This document shows positions 55,049 to 64,000 of a DNA stretch of 64,000 bases, piece by piece (position 1 is the stretch's first letter; the number at the start of each line of letters is the position of its first letter). The notes under the pieces were generated by a model. The model ran no database searches and had not been told where the DNA came from. It worked only from the letters and a program-made list of their open reading frames with translations. The translations under genes were made by a program, and so were the position numbers. The stretch covers positions 3,777,877-3,841,876 of the forward strand of contig JAQFVV010012508.1 of the NCBI GenBank assembly GCA_028023455.1. Direction: 5' to 3'. This DNA comes from Epiperipatus broadwayi. Its lineage: Eukaryota > Onychophora > Udeonychophora > Euonychophora > Peripatidae.

Positions 55049-56090
55049 CACCTGGGTCTCTTTTTACACGGACTTATTTAACACCATTTTGAAGTTACAC
55101 GATTCGTGTTTCACCGGAAGTCGAACTCCGATAATGCACTATTACTTTAAATAATAAATTTCGTGCACTTACATCATATTGAAAGTAGTAGCACATTATT
55201 GGAATTCGACTTTCATCTTAGTAATTTCAATATTTTCAGTGCTTTATAATAGTAAGATTTTATGCAATAATGAAATTAAAATCATGATTTCCACATTTTA
55301 TGTATACACACATTAAATTTTACAAGATTATAATGTAAATTTGTTCAAACATTTCGCGTGTTAATTTTGCATTTTAAATCACATTCTGTTTTTGCTTTTT
55401 AAAAAAGAACATAATCAATTATTAATCATTTAGTGTCCGCAAGTTTATTTTTAAAAGATGAGTATTAGCAGTGAAATGAAATTTGATTTTTAAACAGAAT
55501 TGAAAATTAAAGACAAAAATACGAATTTAATTTTTAGTTGTTAGTTTTAATAAAAAATTTTCCCAGCAATGGTGAATAAATATCTTTTTATTATCATAAG
55601 TCTAAGTTCATAAACAATTAATAAAATCATCATCTCAAAGATTAATTACTAATTACGTTGTCAACAGAAAACCATTAATGAGAGTGAACTTGGTGCTAGT
55701 TGTATATCCTCTTGTGAGAATCTGATTTTTCTGGCAAATAGTGATAATAATTAAAACGTGTATTAAAAAAATGTAAATTACTGTACTGTAAATTATGCAT
55801 AAAAATATATTATTTTGAATAAAATTAAATATTATAGTTAAAAAAAGTTTGTCTTGTATCAATTTTTTTCAAATTTGAAATTTTTTATTAGTCATATTTT
55901 ATTTCCTTATATTTTTTTTTGCGCGAATTTTCAAGTAATTTTACGTTGGTGCTTTGCTTTAACGCGAATTTTGAAAAATCACAGACCGCATCCTCCCCCT
56001 TTTCAATGTAAGTTACGTCTATTTTTGCGCGATTTCGTTTGCACGTGTTTTCTGAGGAACCTATCTATTGCGTAAAACGAGACCCAGGTG
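55049..56090 (+). mobile_element. Tigger/pogo-like DNA transposon, non-autonomous, copy 2
   Basis: The ends are CACCTGGGTCTCTTTTTACA and the complement of CACCTGGGTCTCGTTTTACG, flanked by TA (55047-55048, 56091-56092). Long identity with copy 1 is evident (TATTGAAA-TAGTAGCACATT, TTCTGAGGAACCTATCTAT and others). It lacks the piggyBac-like insert and keeps a single TTAA at 55147-55150. It has about 95 bp near 55545-55640 that copy 1 lacks. No transposase ORF. Confidence 0.85.
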
Positions 56091-56099
56091 TACTGTAAT

Positions 56100-56695
56100 A
56101 TTTTTTTTTTTTAAAAAAAAAAAGAGTCGTGAAATGTCTGATTTTCATTACTCTGAACAATACTTTATTTTTTGTAATAACTTTTTTATAAAACTTTTAG
56201 CATTGTGCTCAGAAAACATTTAATCGCATGGAATACTGCACATCAAATTTGAAAAGAATAATAATGGAAGAAATGTATATGCTTTCAACATAAACAGAAT
56301 AAATTTTATTAAAAAACATGAACGTATCATGCTCCAAGACAGAAAAGTGGCTGCTGGCATATTGTAAAATTTATTTACAAATTTAATTTTTTTAAGAAAT
56401 GTGATTATATATGGTACTTAGACAGGAAAAAATAGCTACTCATGTATTGTTAAGTGTATTAAATTTATAAATTTTATTGTTTTTTTTTTTTGTTTGTTCG
56501 TTTACATTTTTATTTATTTGTTTATATTTTTATTGGATAGTATATAAAGTGAAGTCATATATTTTGATACAGCATAATTTGTTTTCATTATGCTTCATTT
56601 ATATTGATATTTTTATTACTAAGACATTTTGTATATAATTTTGATAATAGTTTTTTGTAATTCAAAAATAATTCAAAAACTTTGCGAGAAAAATC
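56100..56695. other. AT-rich sequence without recognisable features
   Basis: T- and A-runs only. Confidence 0.4.
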
Positions 56696-56699
56696 TAGT

Positions 56700-56877
56700 T
56701 ATAAAAATAATAATATAGGTGCTATTGCACCTGAACGCAAAGCTATTTTATGCTTAAAACAAAATAAAAATTAAACTATTCTGCGAGCGCTTTCAAGAGT
56801 TTAATTTTTATTTTGTTTTAAGCATAAAATAGCTTTGCGTTCAGGTGCAATAGCGCCTATATTATTATTTTTATAAT
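56700..56877. repeat. Young foldback element with 79-bp arms
   Basis: The arms 56700-56778 and 56798-56877 are almost perfect complements (TATAAAAATAATAATATAGG, GCACCTGAACGCAAAGCTAT, TTTATGCTTAAAACAAAAT). The 19-bp loop contains GCGAGCGCTTTCAAG, again the TTTC(A/G) core. The low divergence suggests recent insertion or gene conversion between arms. Confidence 0.85.
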
Positions 56878-57023
56878 AGTTTTTTTTTTTTTTTTAAAAA
56901 AAAAAATTATATGCTTTTTTTAAAAAAAATCTTTATTAATTTCTTTTTTCATAGGTTTAACTGAATGTCTCAATTTTTTTTTTTAAGAATAAATGACTAA
57001 TTAGTTAATACTGCTGCCAGTAT

Positions 57024-57112
57024 GCATTGGTGCTCGAGCGGTTAGCATAGCTGCCTTCCAAGCAGCTGACCCGGGTTCGCTTCCCGGTCAAAGCTTTGAT
57101 ATATATATATAT
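57024..57112 (+). mobile_element. tRNA-Gly-derived short SINE, well preserved
   Basis: GCATTGGTGCTCGAGCGGTT, AGCATAGCTGCCTTCCAAGC (anticodon TCC in loop), AGCTGACCCGGGTTCGCTTC and CCGGTCAAAGC together match a tRNA-Gly(UCC) body closely. A cloverleaf can nearly be drawn (acceptor GCATTGG against TCAAAGC has mismatches). It is followed by TTTGATATATATATAT. Because equal copies with A-tails lie elsewhere, I call it a SINE, not a tRNA gene. Confidence 0.75.
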
Positions 57113-57114
57113 TT

Positions 57115-57715
57115 GTTGTTTGATACTAGTGTTGTTTTTTTTTTCTTATTACAGAACTACTTTTCCTTTCAATAATCTTTTTATACCACTATTTTTCCTC
57201 ACAATTTTCTTTGCCATTTCACAGTTGAATTTTTTGATCTCATCACTAACTTTTTCTGTTATTTTTAAAGAATATATCAATTTGGTTTGTTTTTTTAATT
57301 ACTCTCATATTTCTTTTTTTACTGCATACATCGAATCAGAAGAAAATTTACTAACAAATTACTGAATTGTAGTTTATTCTATTTTTATTTTAAAATGTTT
57401 ATAAGCATTTACAGAAAGTCATAATATTTGTGATGGTTAGGGACATCAATTACTTTTACTGTTTTTAAATAATCTTTGTCTTTCTAGTTTGCCTATATCT
57501 TACATATAGTTAATCTTTTTTATTATTATTAAGTCACACATTTACGATATTAAGTTACCTATTAGCTGTTAATTAAATGTAATTCATCTCTATAAAGCTT
57601 TAATTTTTCCCTATTTTTTAATAAAAAATTTCAAAGAAATATTATGTACGGTTTGTTTTTTTCATGCCAAATTTTTTATGTTTGTGTGGTTGTTGCATTT
57701 GTAAAAACTTTTTAT
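57115..57715. other. AT-rich sequence without recognisable features
   Basis: The 89-codon plus frame near 57096-57365 is Phe/Leu/Ile-rich, T-rich-strand composition, and is not judged real. Confidence 0.4.
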
Positions 57716-57717
57716 AC

Positions 57718-58035
57718 ATAGGGGGTTTGAACTCAGACTTTCACGCAACCCTGAACCATCCATGCTATCTCATACCGCTAATACACTTGATCACACACGT
57801 TGAAAAAATAAATAATCACCAATATATGTATTTCATGCTAAACCAGCACTCATCAGTTTGTCCAGATTATCATCTCCACACATATATACAATCAAAGCTC
57901 AGCTTATATTAAGATAACCAATCTTCTTACTTTAATGGACAGGCTTCAAACCACTCCATCCCATAACTCTTCAGCTGACCATTTCCTTGAAAATTTGATG
58001 ATGGAACGTCCGTCCGCCCCCCCCCCCCCCAAAAA
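57718..58035 (+). repeat. SINE-like repeat family C, well preserved copy
   Basis: ACATAGGGGGTTTGAACTCA, GACTTTCACGCAACCC, CACACGTTGAAAAAATAAAT, TTTCATGCTAAACCAGCACT, TCCAGATTATCATCTCCACA, TTAATGGACAGGCTTCAAAC and GATGATGGAACG, ending in a C14/A9 run at 58018-58039. It gives the best view of the family order. Confidence 0.7.
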
Positions 58036-58239
58036 AAAACTTTTTATGTATTTTAAAATGCATTCTGTACATTTGCTTGAAAATCTTCTACTTCACCATA
58101 ATTGGATGGAACCTGTAATTTGAATTGTGTCATAAATTTCTATAACCAAAATATTAGTCTTCCATTTTTTATTTATAATAAATATGAGCCTCTTATATTT
58201 GCCTGAAAGTTTGTGATGATGGTATATTATTAGATGTGA

Positions 58240-58805
58240 TATGTTGGACTATTTCCATCATCTATCAGTAAAATGTTGAATGTATAGAAAAATTTAAACT
58301 TATTTAAACTTTTCACGTATAAACAACTTATTAGTAACAGCGCATCACTTCTACATTTTTTGAACATCTAAAAAAGACTAGCCATGACTTTATTCCCTCC
58401 AACTGCAAAATTGTATGTATAGAAACAAACGACTGTAAAAGAAAAAAGTGGCATATTTTGTCAACGGTAATAATAACGCGATAAACAGACGTAGCACCTG
58501 CTTTGATATTTTTAAAAAATGGAGAACCTAACTCATTTGCATTTAATTTGCATGTATTAAGTCTAATACAAACTATTCCGCAGTTTTCAATATGGCTATG
58601 ATTATGAGGCATGGAACTTCGAAAGCGTTCAGCCTTAACTGAGTGATTAATATTTTTTTAGGCGTATAGCTTCTGCAACTTGCATATCGTATGTGCTTTG
58701 TATATTAATAACACATAAACACATCTGTGTTGTCTATTTGTCTGCTATTACTAAGCAAGTTGTTTGACTGTTACTGATAGATAATGGATGTAGTCCAACA
58801 TATTT
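58240..58805. repeat. Foldback with family D ends
   Basis: ATATGTTGGACTATTTCCAT, CATCTATCAGTAA (left, 58245-58278) is complementary to TTACTGATAGATAATGGATG, TAGTCCAACATAT (right, about 58768-58803). The interior carries GGCTATGATTATGAGGCATG, GAACTTCGAAAGCGTTCAGC (58592-58635), the shared foldback core. Family D copies at 11.95, 20.68 and 22.16 kb may be single ends of such elements. Confidence 0.7.
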
Positions 58806-58809
58806 TCAC

Positions 58810-59315
58810 ATTAAATACACTCCTCTAACTTGTATTTTAAATATTAATACTTTTTCCAAATAATTTTATTTATTTTTTTCTAACCTTTTAAAATTGAGAA
58901 TAGTCTATTTAATATGGTATAGTTAAATCTTTTGAGTTATTCAGTTTTCTTTTACTTAACATCATTTATTTTCAACCTTAACTCTTGCATAGGTCTACGA
59001 CTTTATAGCTTCTGGACAATGATGACTGTATTTGTTTTGTCCGTCAAAAGTAAAAAGTTAATTTTCACATATGTAAAAGAAATATATGCATTCATTCTGT
59101 TTTCAAGATATTGATATTATTCAGGAATTGTCAGATTTCTGAGAAGCTAAGAAAAATCATGGTGTTTTTTTGAGTCCACCTTGAACGTCAAAAAACAGTA
59201 AATTCATTGTACTTTTTTTTTATGTTAGTAAGCATACTATTTGTGTTAATGTGTAAATATTTCTATATTAAAAATAGCTCTTTATGGTCATTAGGAATTT
59301 GTTCTGCTCTACTCC
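58810..59315. other. AT-rich sequence without recognisable features
   Basis: No features seen. Confidence 0.4.
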
Positions 59316-59318
59316 TAT

Positions 59319-59407
59319 TTTTTTTTTATATGTCAAGGCGTTGACCGGGAAGCGAACCCGGGTCAGTTGCTTGGAAGGCAGCTATGCTAACCACTAGGCC
59401 ACCAAAA
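59319..59407 (-). mobile_element. tRNA-Gly-derived short SINE, best preserved copy
   Basis: On the minus strand: GGTGGCCTAGTGGTTAGCAT (A box), AGCTGCCTTCCAAGCAACTG (anticodon TCC), ACCCGGGTTCGCTTCCCGGT (T arm with B box), CAACGCCTTGACATATA and an A9 tail. It is nearly a complete tRNA-Gly sequence plus a 10-bp link. Confidence 0.8.
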
Positions 59408-59409
59408 TA

Positions 59410-60585
59410 AGTACTTTTAATTATAGCAAACTTTTTTTGCAGTCATTTCTATTTATTTATATAAATGTATGCACACATATTTTTGAAATTGCAATGAAAA
59501 CAAGTCTTTTAGATAATGGGGAGGGGGGGGGGCATTATAAAATAAAATCTGTCATTAAAGTTATTTTTATAGATTAGAAAATTTTATGAGAATTTTTTGA
59601 CTTTTTTTAAAAAGGAAAAAATTAAAGATTTCTTTTTGAAGCCAAGTATATTGTTTACGTCTTAACAATTTAATTTTGCTTCTTTTTTTTCTTTCTGTTT
59701 TCTATAGAATCAGTATTACATTAATCTTCTTGACGTTATCAACATGAATTTGCATTTTTACTCTTTTGACATTTTCTTTAACGAACACAATTTTCATTCA
59801 TTCATTTTAATGATGAATTATCAAACTCGTCTGACTGAAATATATTAAATTTTAACTAAATGAATAATTAACAAATAATCATTTAAAACATTGATATTAT
59901 ATATACACGTTTATGGAAGCAAGAGTTTTTGTTAATATAAAGTTCTGTACTGCTTAAAATGGCAAAAAAAAGAAAAGTATTATTGAACATATTAATAAAA
60001 ATGAACTATTCTTCTATTTAAAACTTTTTAACATTTGAAAAATACTGATGCTGAAATTATAAAGGGGGCTTGAATAATTAATTTTAGTCATAATGTGCTT
60101 GTCTAGTAAGGTGAAAGCAAGAAATTAGAGCTGTGAGAAACCGAGCAGAAACATTTAACCACAACCTTACCAATGACATTATATACAGAAAGCTATACTT
60201 GCAAGTGTTGGAGAATAATATTTTCAGTGTTGTCAAATTAGGAGATGATTAAACAAGCTAAAAGTTGGTGTTTTCTTGAATTGTTAGTTCACTCCCACAT
60301 GTGTGTTCACCTCTGCCTTATTATGTAGTTTGACAGAAGAAGGAAAGTTACAAAATTCAACCCTAGTATGAAAATAAGAAGAAAAAATGAATTAATGCCT
60401 ATCATCATCAAAGATGTGATACTATTATTTTATTTTTTTGCCCAGAGATTTGTCTAACAGTTGCTGATATATTCCAAAATTACTCAAGGTAGTAAATTCC
60501 AATCTTTAAGTGGATAATGATGAAGAAGAAAGATATTTGTGCTCACCAGTCAGAAATGACGATTGAAGACTTCAAGTATGAAATT
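59410..60585. other. Sequence without recognisable features
   Basis: A G-run lies at 59523-59531. No gene, RNA or family repeat is recognised. Confidence 0.4.
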
Positions 60586-60587
60586 TA

Positions 60588-60722
60588 TCATCATATGATC
60601 ACCATTTTGTATGCTTGCTAATAACTGTTATTAAAACAGGCAAAACTCTCGATACAGTATTGCCACTCAGTGCAAGCCAGAGTAATCAATGGATGCCAGA
60701 AGGCTTGTGCATAAAATCCCCC
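60588..60722 (-). repeat. Hairpin retroposon family A, one arm
   Basis: ATCATATGATCACCATTTTG, AATAACTGTTATTAAAACAG, GCAAAACTCTCGATACAGTA, AGAGTAATCAATGGATGCCA and GAAGGCTTGTGCATAAAATC follow the family order, then it stops at CCCC. Confidence 0.7.
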
Positions 60723-60724
60723 AT

Positions 60725-61395
60725 TGTACATATATATATATATATTTCTGAGATATAATATTTGAAATGCCTCTAGTCAAAACATTGATCAGCCATGGCA
60801 TGTGGGAGTGACATATTTAATTTAGTTTAAATTGTTGAGAGATGAAGTACAATACAAATGTTATAAATCAATATTGAATGCCTGCTGGATGATACTACAT
60901 TTTTTCATTTCGAAAGTTGTAAAGTTAATTATATAATGTGAGTCTATTGACACATTTTATAATTTTGTTCCAGTCTGAAATAAACTATTGTTAAGCTTTA
61001 AATATGGTTTCTGGTCTCAGTTCCCATTCTTACATTCCATTGATTGAATAAATGACTTACGTTAGTTAGTTAAGTTGTGCAGTGCTGTGTTTAAGTTTGT
61101 CTTGGTGCTGTTATGAAGTTGTTGACACTTAAAGAATAAAGATTCAAAACTGGGTTTCTGAACATTCCTCAGAGAAGTAATGAGGTGGCATCTGAAATAA
61201 TGCTGGTTAATTGGATCAGTCCAAAACAAATGAAAGATGCTGTAGGAGCTCAGATCATTTAAACACATGATGATGATGATCAGGAAATATTACTGATTCT
61301 AGGCAGATATCACCAATCTTTCAACTGGAGTTTATACTGACAAATCCCATAACAATATATAGAATCTATTATTTATATTAAAAATATGACTTTTC
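60725..61395. other. Sequence without assigned features
   Basis: The 68-codon minus frame at 61062-61268 starts next to a GATGATGATGAT run (61267-61279). The two together could be the end of a LINE, but no motif supports it. Confidence 0.35.
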
Positions 61396-61400
61396 TAATG

Positions 61401-61513
61401 TTTTTTTGTTTTCTTTTAAAGTGTCATAGCATCGGCCGGAATGCGAACCCGCAACCCGGGCAACTGCCTGCAAGTGCAAGGCAGTGGCGCTGACCTCGCA
61501 ACCACCAATGCTA
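61401..61513 (-). mobile_element. tRNA-Gly-type SINE with 13-bp target duplication
   Basis: GACTTTTCTAATG stands at 61388-61400 and again at 61514-61526. Between them, the minus strand reads GCATTGGTGGTTGCGAGGTC, CACTGCCTTGCACTTGCAGG, CGGGTTGCGGGTTCGCATTC, CGGCCGATGCTATGACACTT and an A-rich tail. The clean flanking repeat proves retroposition and fixes the element limits. Confidence 0.88.
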
Positions 61514-61639
61514 GACTTTTCTAATGTTTTAGATATATTTTTTGCAGTGTTAGATAAATTTTCATTTTCAGCACAATTATTACCAATAATTTCACTATTA
61601 TGTTCTAATATTTCCTGCTTTTAAATAAAAAAAATATTT

Positions 61640-62175
61640 TTATAAATGATTATGCAAACCAATCTGTGGATCACAAATCCATCTACATATAAAACAAGCT
61701 CATCCATTATTCTGTCGATTTGATGCAATCTTTTAACTTCTATTGTAAAATCCTTTTCTTTCTAAAGTACTCCAATACTAATAGTAATAATTCTTCATTC
61801 TAGTCTTTTCTTTGGTATTTTTATCTAATGATATTAATCAACACTGTACTTTTTTATCAATATATATATATATATATATAAGTTTATCATAAAATACCCT
61901 TTTAAGAAGTCTTCTATTATTTCTGTTTTGTTCAATTCAACAAAGGTATTGATGGATTGTATACTATCATATCCATCAAGTTGAAAAACATTTTGATTGG
62001 TCTTATAATCTTCTCATCATTTTATTTTAAGATTTTATGGAATATTCTTAAATGAAACATTTAAAATATCTTTGTACATTGGTAGTGTGTCCAAATCTCG
62101 CTGCTATATAATAAATTAGGTAAAATAACAACTATATCTCTATAACTAATTTAATTACAGTTATTATTTCATTGA
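61640..62175 (-). pseudogene. LINE RT C-terminal remnant, 3' part of a split copy
   Basis: On the minus strand near 62105-62000, R-F-G-H-T-T-N-V-Q-R-Y-F-K-C-F-I, then S-I-K-S, keeps the shape of the SETWTLYRxHxKxLxxFHxRCLRxILxIxW segment that follows the RT in Jockey/RTE-like LINEs. It is read only through several stops. Its direction and position match the RT blocks at 63.0-63.8 kb across the family B insertion. Confidence 0.45.
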
Positions 62176-62179
62176 GACA

Positions 62180-63012
62180 AAATATCTTGTAAATAGTAAA
62201 TAAAATAAAGTCATACATCACATGGCCCAATTTTTTAAGCTTGTAAATAAAAAATAATAAGCGGTGCTAATTGTTCTAACAAGCTTTATTGATAAATGCT
62301 GCAAAAGAAAGCATTAACAAATCTCTATCTAGAAATTATCGGCAATCCTCAGGCCACTGGTTTCATGTTTTAGCAATCCTCAGTGAGGTGCTAGGATAAT
62401 TTCATACATTAGATCTAAAAATACTAACTCAAAGCCAGTATTTATCTAAAAAAAAACTATTAGAAAATCTGAAATTTTCAGACATCTATATGTCTTCAAA
62501 CCTAGCTATGTAACTTAAATAGCTGTATGGGATTGAGAAATTTTCAGCAAAACCAAATATTAATAGCCTTAGCAATATTATAACATCGCTAAGATCTAAA
62601 AGCAAAACTGTAAATAGTAAATAAAATAAAGTCATACATCACATGACCCAATTTTATAAGCTTATAAATAAAAAATGAACAGTGCTAATTGCTCTAACAA
62701 GCCTTATTTATAAATGCCACAAAATAAAGTATTTAAAAATCTCTATCTAGAAATTATCCCCAATCCTCAGATGATAGTTGGGTTTAATGACATATAGATG
62801 TCTGAAAATTTCAGATTTTCTACCTTAATAGTTAACTTTTAGGATAAATGCTGGCTTTGAATTGCTATTGTTAGATCTAGTGTCTGAAATTATTCTAGCA
62901 CCTTACTGAGGATTGCCAAAGCATGAAACCAGTCTGAGGATTGGGGATAATTTCTAGATAGAGATTTTTAAATGCTTTATTTTGTGGCATTTATCAATAA
63001 AGCTTGTTATAT
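62180..63012. mobile_element. Complete family B hairpin element with internal direct repeat
   Basis: The unit TACATCACATGGCCCAATTT, TTAAGCTTGTAAATAAAAAA, AACAAGCTTTATTGATAAAT, ATCTCTATCTAGAAATTATC opens the element and recurs directly at about 62627-62765. The right end (62930-63012) is its complement: GATAATTTCTAGATAGAGAT, GCATTTATCAATAAAGCTTG. Inner arms also pair: GAAAATCTGAAATTTTCAGA and CATATAGATGTCTGAAAATT. One extra copy of the left end thus lies inside the hairpin. It splits a LINE remnant. Single-arm relatives are at 12.93 and 24.04 kb. Confidence 0.75.
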
Positions 63013-63810
63013 CTTATCCTTTAATTTGTTAAAATCACCAGCATCTCATTGAATCTGTGCTGTACCTGAACATCTAAATCCAAATTTCTATTTAAGAAGC
63101 TACTAAGATAATTTAAATTGACATACATTTTCAAGTTGATAACTGTTAAGCTAAGTCTTTCTAAATATTTACTTCACATTATTGGCTAATAAAAATATTG
63201 AATTTTTTTAATAGTAATTGTTAAATCAATATCTTTCCATGCTGCGTTCAAAATATTAAGTATACTCTGTAGATCATTGTTTGAACCAGCAAAAATAGTA
63301 CAATCGTTAGCATTTTGTAAATTCAGATTGCAAGATGAAATTCCCCCCCCCCTTTAGTCAAAATTTAAAATTCCATCATCATATCTGTATTATATTTTCA
63401 TTTCTGATGCATTAAGCCTCTTATGAAATATCCAAAGACCATAGCTATAAAAATTTCAAAACGATATTGGATTAAATATACATCCTTGTTTACCATCTGT
63501 TTTCATTTAAACACCTTATTTTTTGCATATATATAATGGTTCCTCATGTGGAAGCTGTATGATGCAAATAAACTTTGGTGGACAACCAATTAATTTCAAG
63601 GAATGTCATAGACTTGTTCCACATCATTAAAAACCAATATATAAATCACTCTTTTATTCCTGATCTTTTTCTTGTACTTTCCTGGCAACAAAACCCATAT
63701 TTGGAGTGTTTTTTGATTTTCTAAAACCATAATTAATCTCCCGTATGATGATTTATCTATGACTGGAACCACCATATTCAACAAAATCCAAGATTTCTAA
63801 ATATATTTTA
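63013..63810 (-). pseudogene. LINE reverse transcriptase remnant, 5' part of a split copy
   Basis: On the minus strand: Y-I-L-V-F-N-D-V-E-Q-V-Y-D (about 63650-63610) fits motif A (FxDLxKAFD). Then L-Q-N-A-N-D-C-T-I-F-A-G-S-N-N-D-L-Q-S-I-L (about 63325-63262), given here with its second motif Asp pair altered to N-D, fits motif C plus the following helix. D-L-T-I-T-I-K-K-I comes next. The S-N-N-D-L-Q block is shared with the remnant at 25.4-26.25 kb. Stops and shifts abound. The RT continues beyond the family B element at 61.64-62.17 kb. Confidence 0.6.
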
Positions 63811-64000
63811 ATATAATTTGAATTATAATTTTTGAAATATTTATTATATATTTAATGTTAATGGAATATCAATTTATTATTATCAAAATGCGTGTTTTAA
63901 TTTACAATACTAAAACTACTGCCTAAAAATAGTTTAATAATAAAACGGATAAATTAAAACATTAATTGAACAATGAGAATAAAACTAAAGTAAAATTTGA

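Noticed and set aside
57024-57095. Functional tRNA-Gly(UCC) gene
   Set aside because: Box A, anticodon arm and box B look good, but the acceptor stem does not pair well. Six similar copies with A-tails and link sequence indicate a SINE.
59319-59395. Functional tRNA-Gly gene on the minus strand
   Set aside because: Although nearly complete, it has the SINE link GACATATA and an A-tail and belongs to the dispersed family. A tRNA-scan score would be needed to reopen this.

Overview
This looks like a very A+T-rich stretch of an animal genome. It carries no convincing host gene. Every protein-like signal I can read belongs to a transposable element: five kinds of non-LTR retrotransposon remnant, a Penelope-like GIY-YIG fragment, and DNA transposons of the hAT, Tigger/pogo-like and piggyBac-like types. 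There are also tRNA-derived SINEs, many large inverted-repeat (foldback) elements and a 2-kb minisatellite. The organism cannot be named from this sequence. The element mix (CR1/L2-like LINE with an esterase ORF1, Tx1-like LINE, RTE-like LINEs, Penelope, hAT, Tigger, piggyBac, short tRNA-Gly SINEs) suits an invertebrate metazoan, possibly a cnidarian, mollusc or arthropod. The window may be intergenic or lie in a very long intron.

Layout. 1-6.5 kb: dispersed repeats, an inverted-repeat SINE-like element, an antisense LINE endonuclease remnant and a two-copy GC-richer repeat. 6.5-11.9 kb: a nearly complete but broken LINE whose ORF1 has a PHD-like finger and an SGNH/GDSL esterase, followed by a second copy of its 3' tail. 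12-24 kb: foldback repeats, tRNA-like SINEs, a CpG-rich patch, a degenerate telomere-like array, an RT remnant, a hAT remnant with its BED finger and a ~51-bp tandem array. 24.9-29 kb: foldback elements around an antisense LINE remnant. 29.1-30.3 kb: a hairpin retroposon and a Penelope GIY-YIG remnant. 31.7-34.5 kb: a three-level nest, piggyBac-like inside Tigger-like inside a foldback arm. 37.6-39.7 kb: a 39-bp minisatellite. 40.0-40.5 kb: a hAT MITE with a perfect 8-bp target duplication. 41.8-45.4 kb: a foldback with a hammerhead-like core, direct repeats, and two RTE-like LINE remnants, one split by a hairpin retroposon. 46.9-47.8 kb: a segmental direct repeat with a SINE in only one copy. 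50.3-54.9 kb: a Tx1-like LINE on the minus strand. 55.0-56.1 kb: a second Tigger-like copy lacking the piggyBac-like insert. 56.7-63.8 kb: foldbacks, SINEs and an antisense LINE split by a hairpin element.

How the parts fit together. The useful information is stratigraphic. Several repeats occur as sibling copies or mirror arms that act as natural empty sites, so the order of insertion can be read inside the window. The autonomous LINEs are plausible past suppliers of reverse transcriptase for the SINEs and hairpin retroposons, but no 3'-tail match proves any pairing. The large open frames at 37.7-39.6 kb are open only because the minisatellite unit is 13 codons long; they are not genes.
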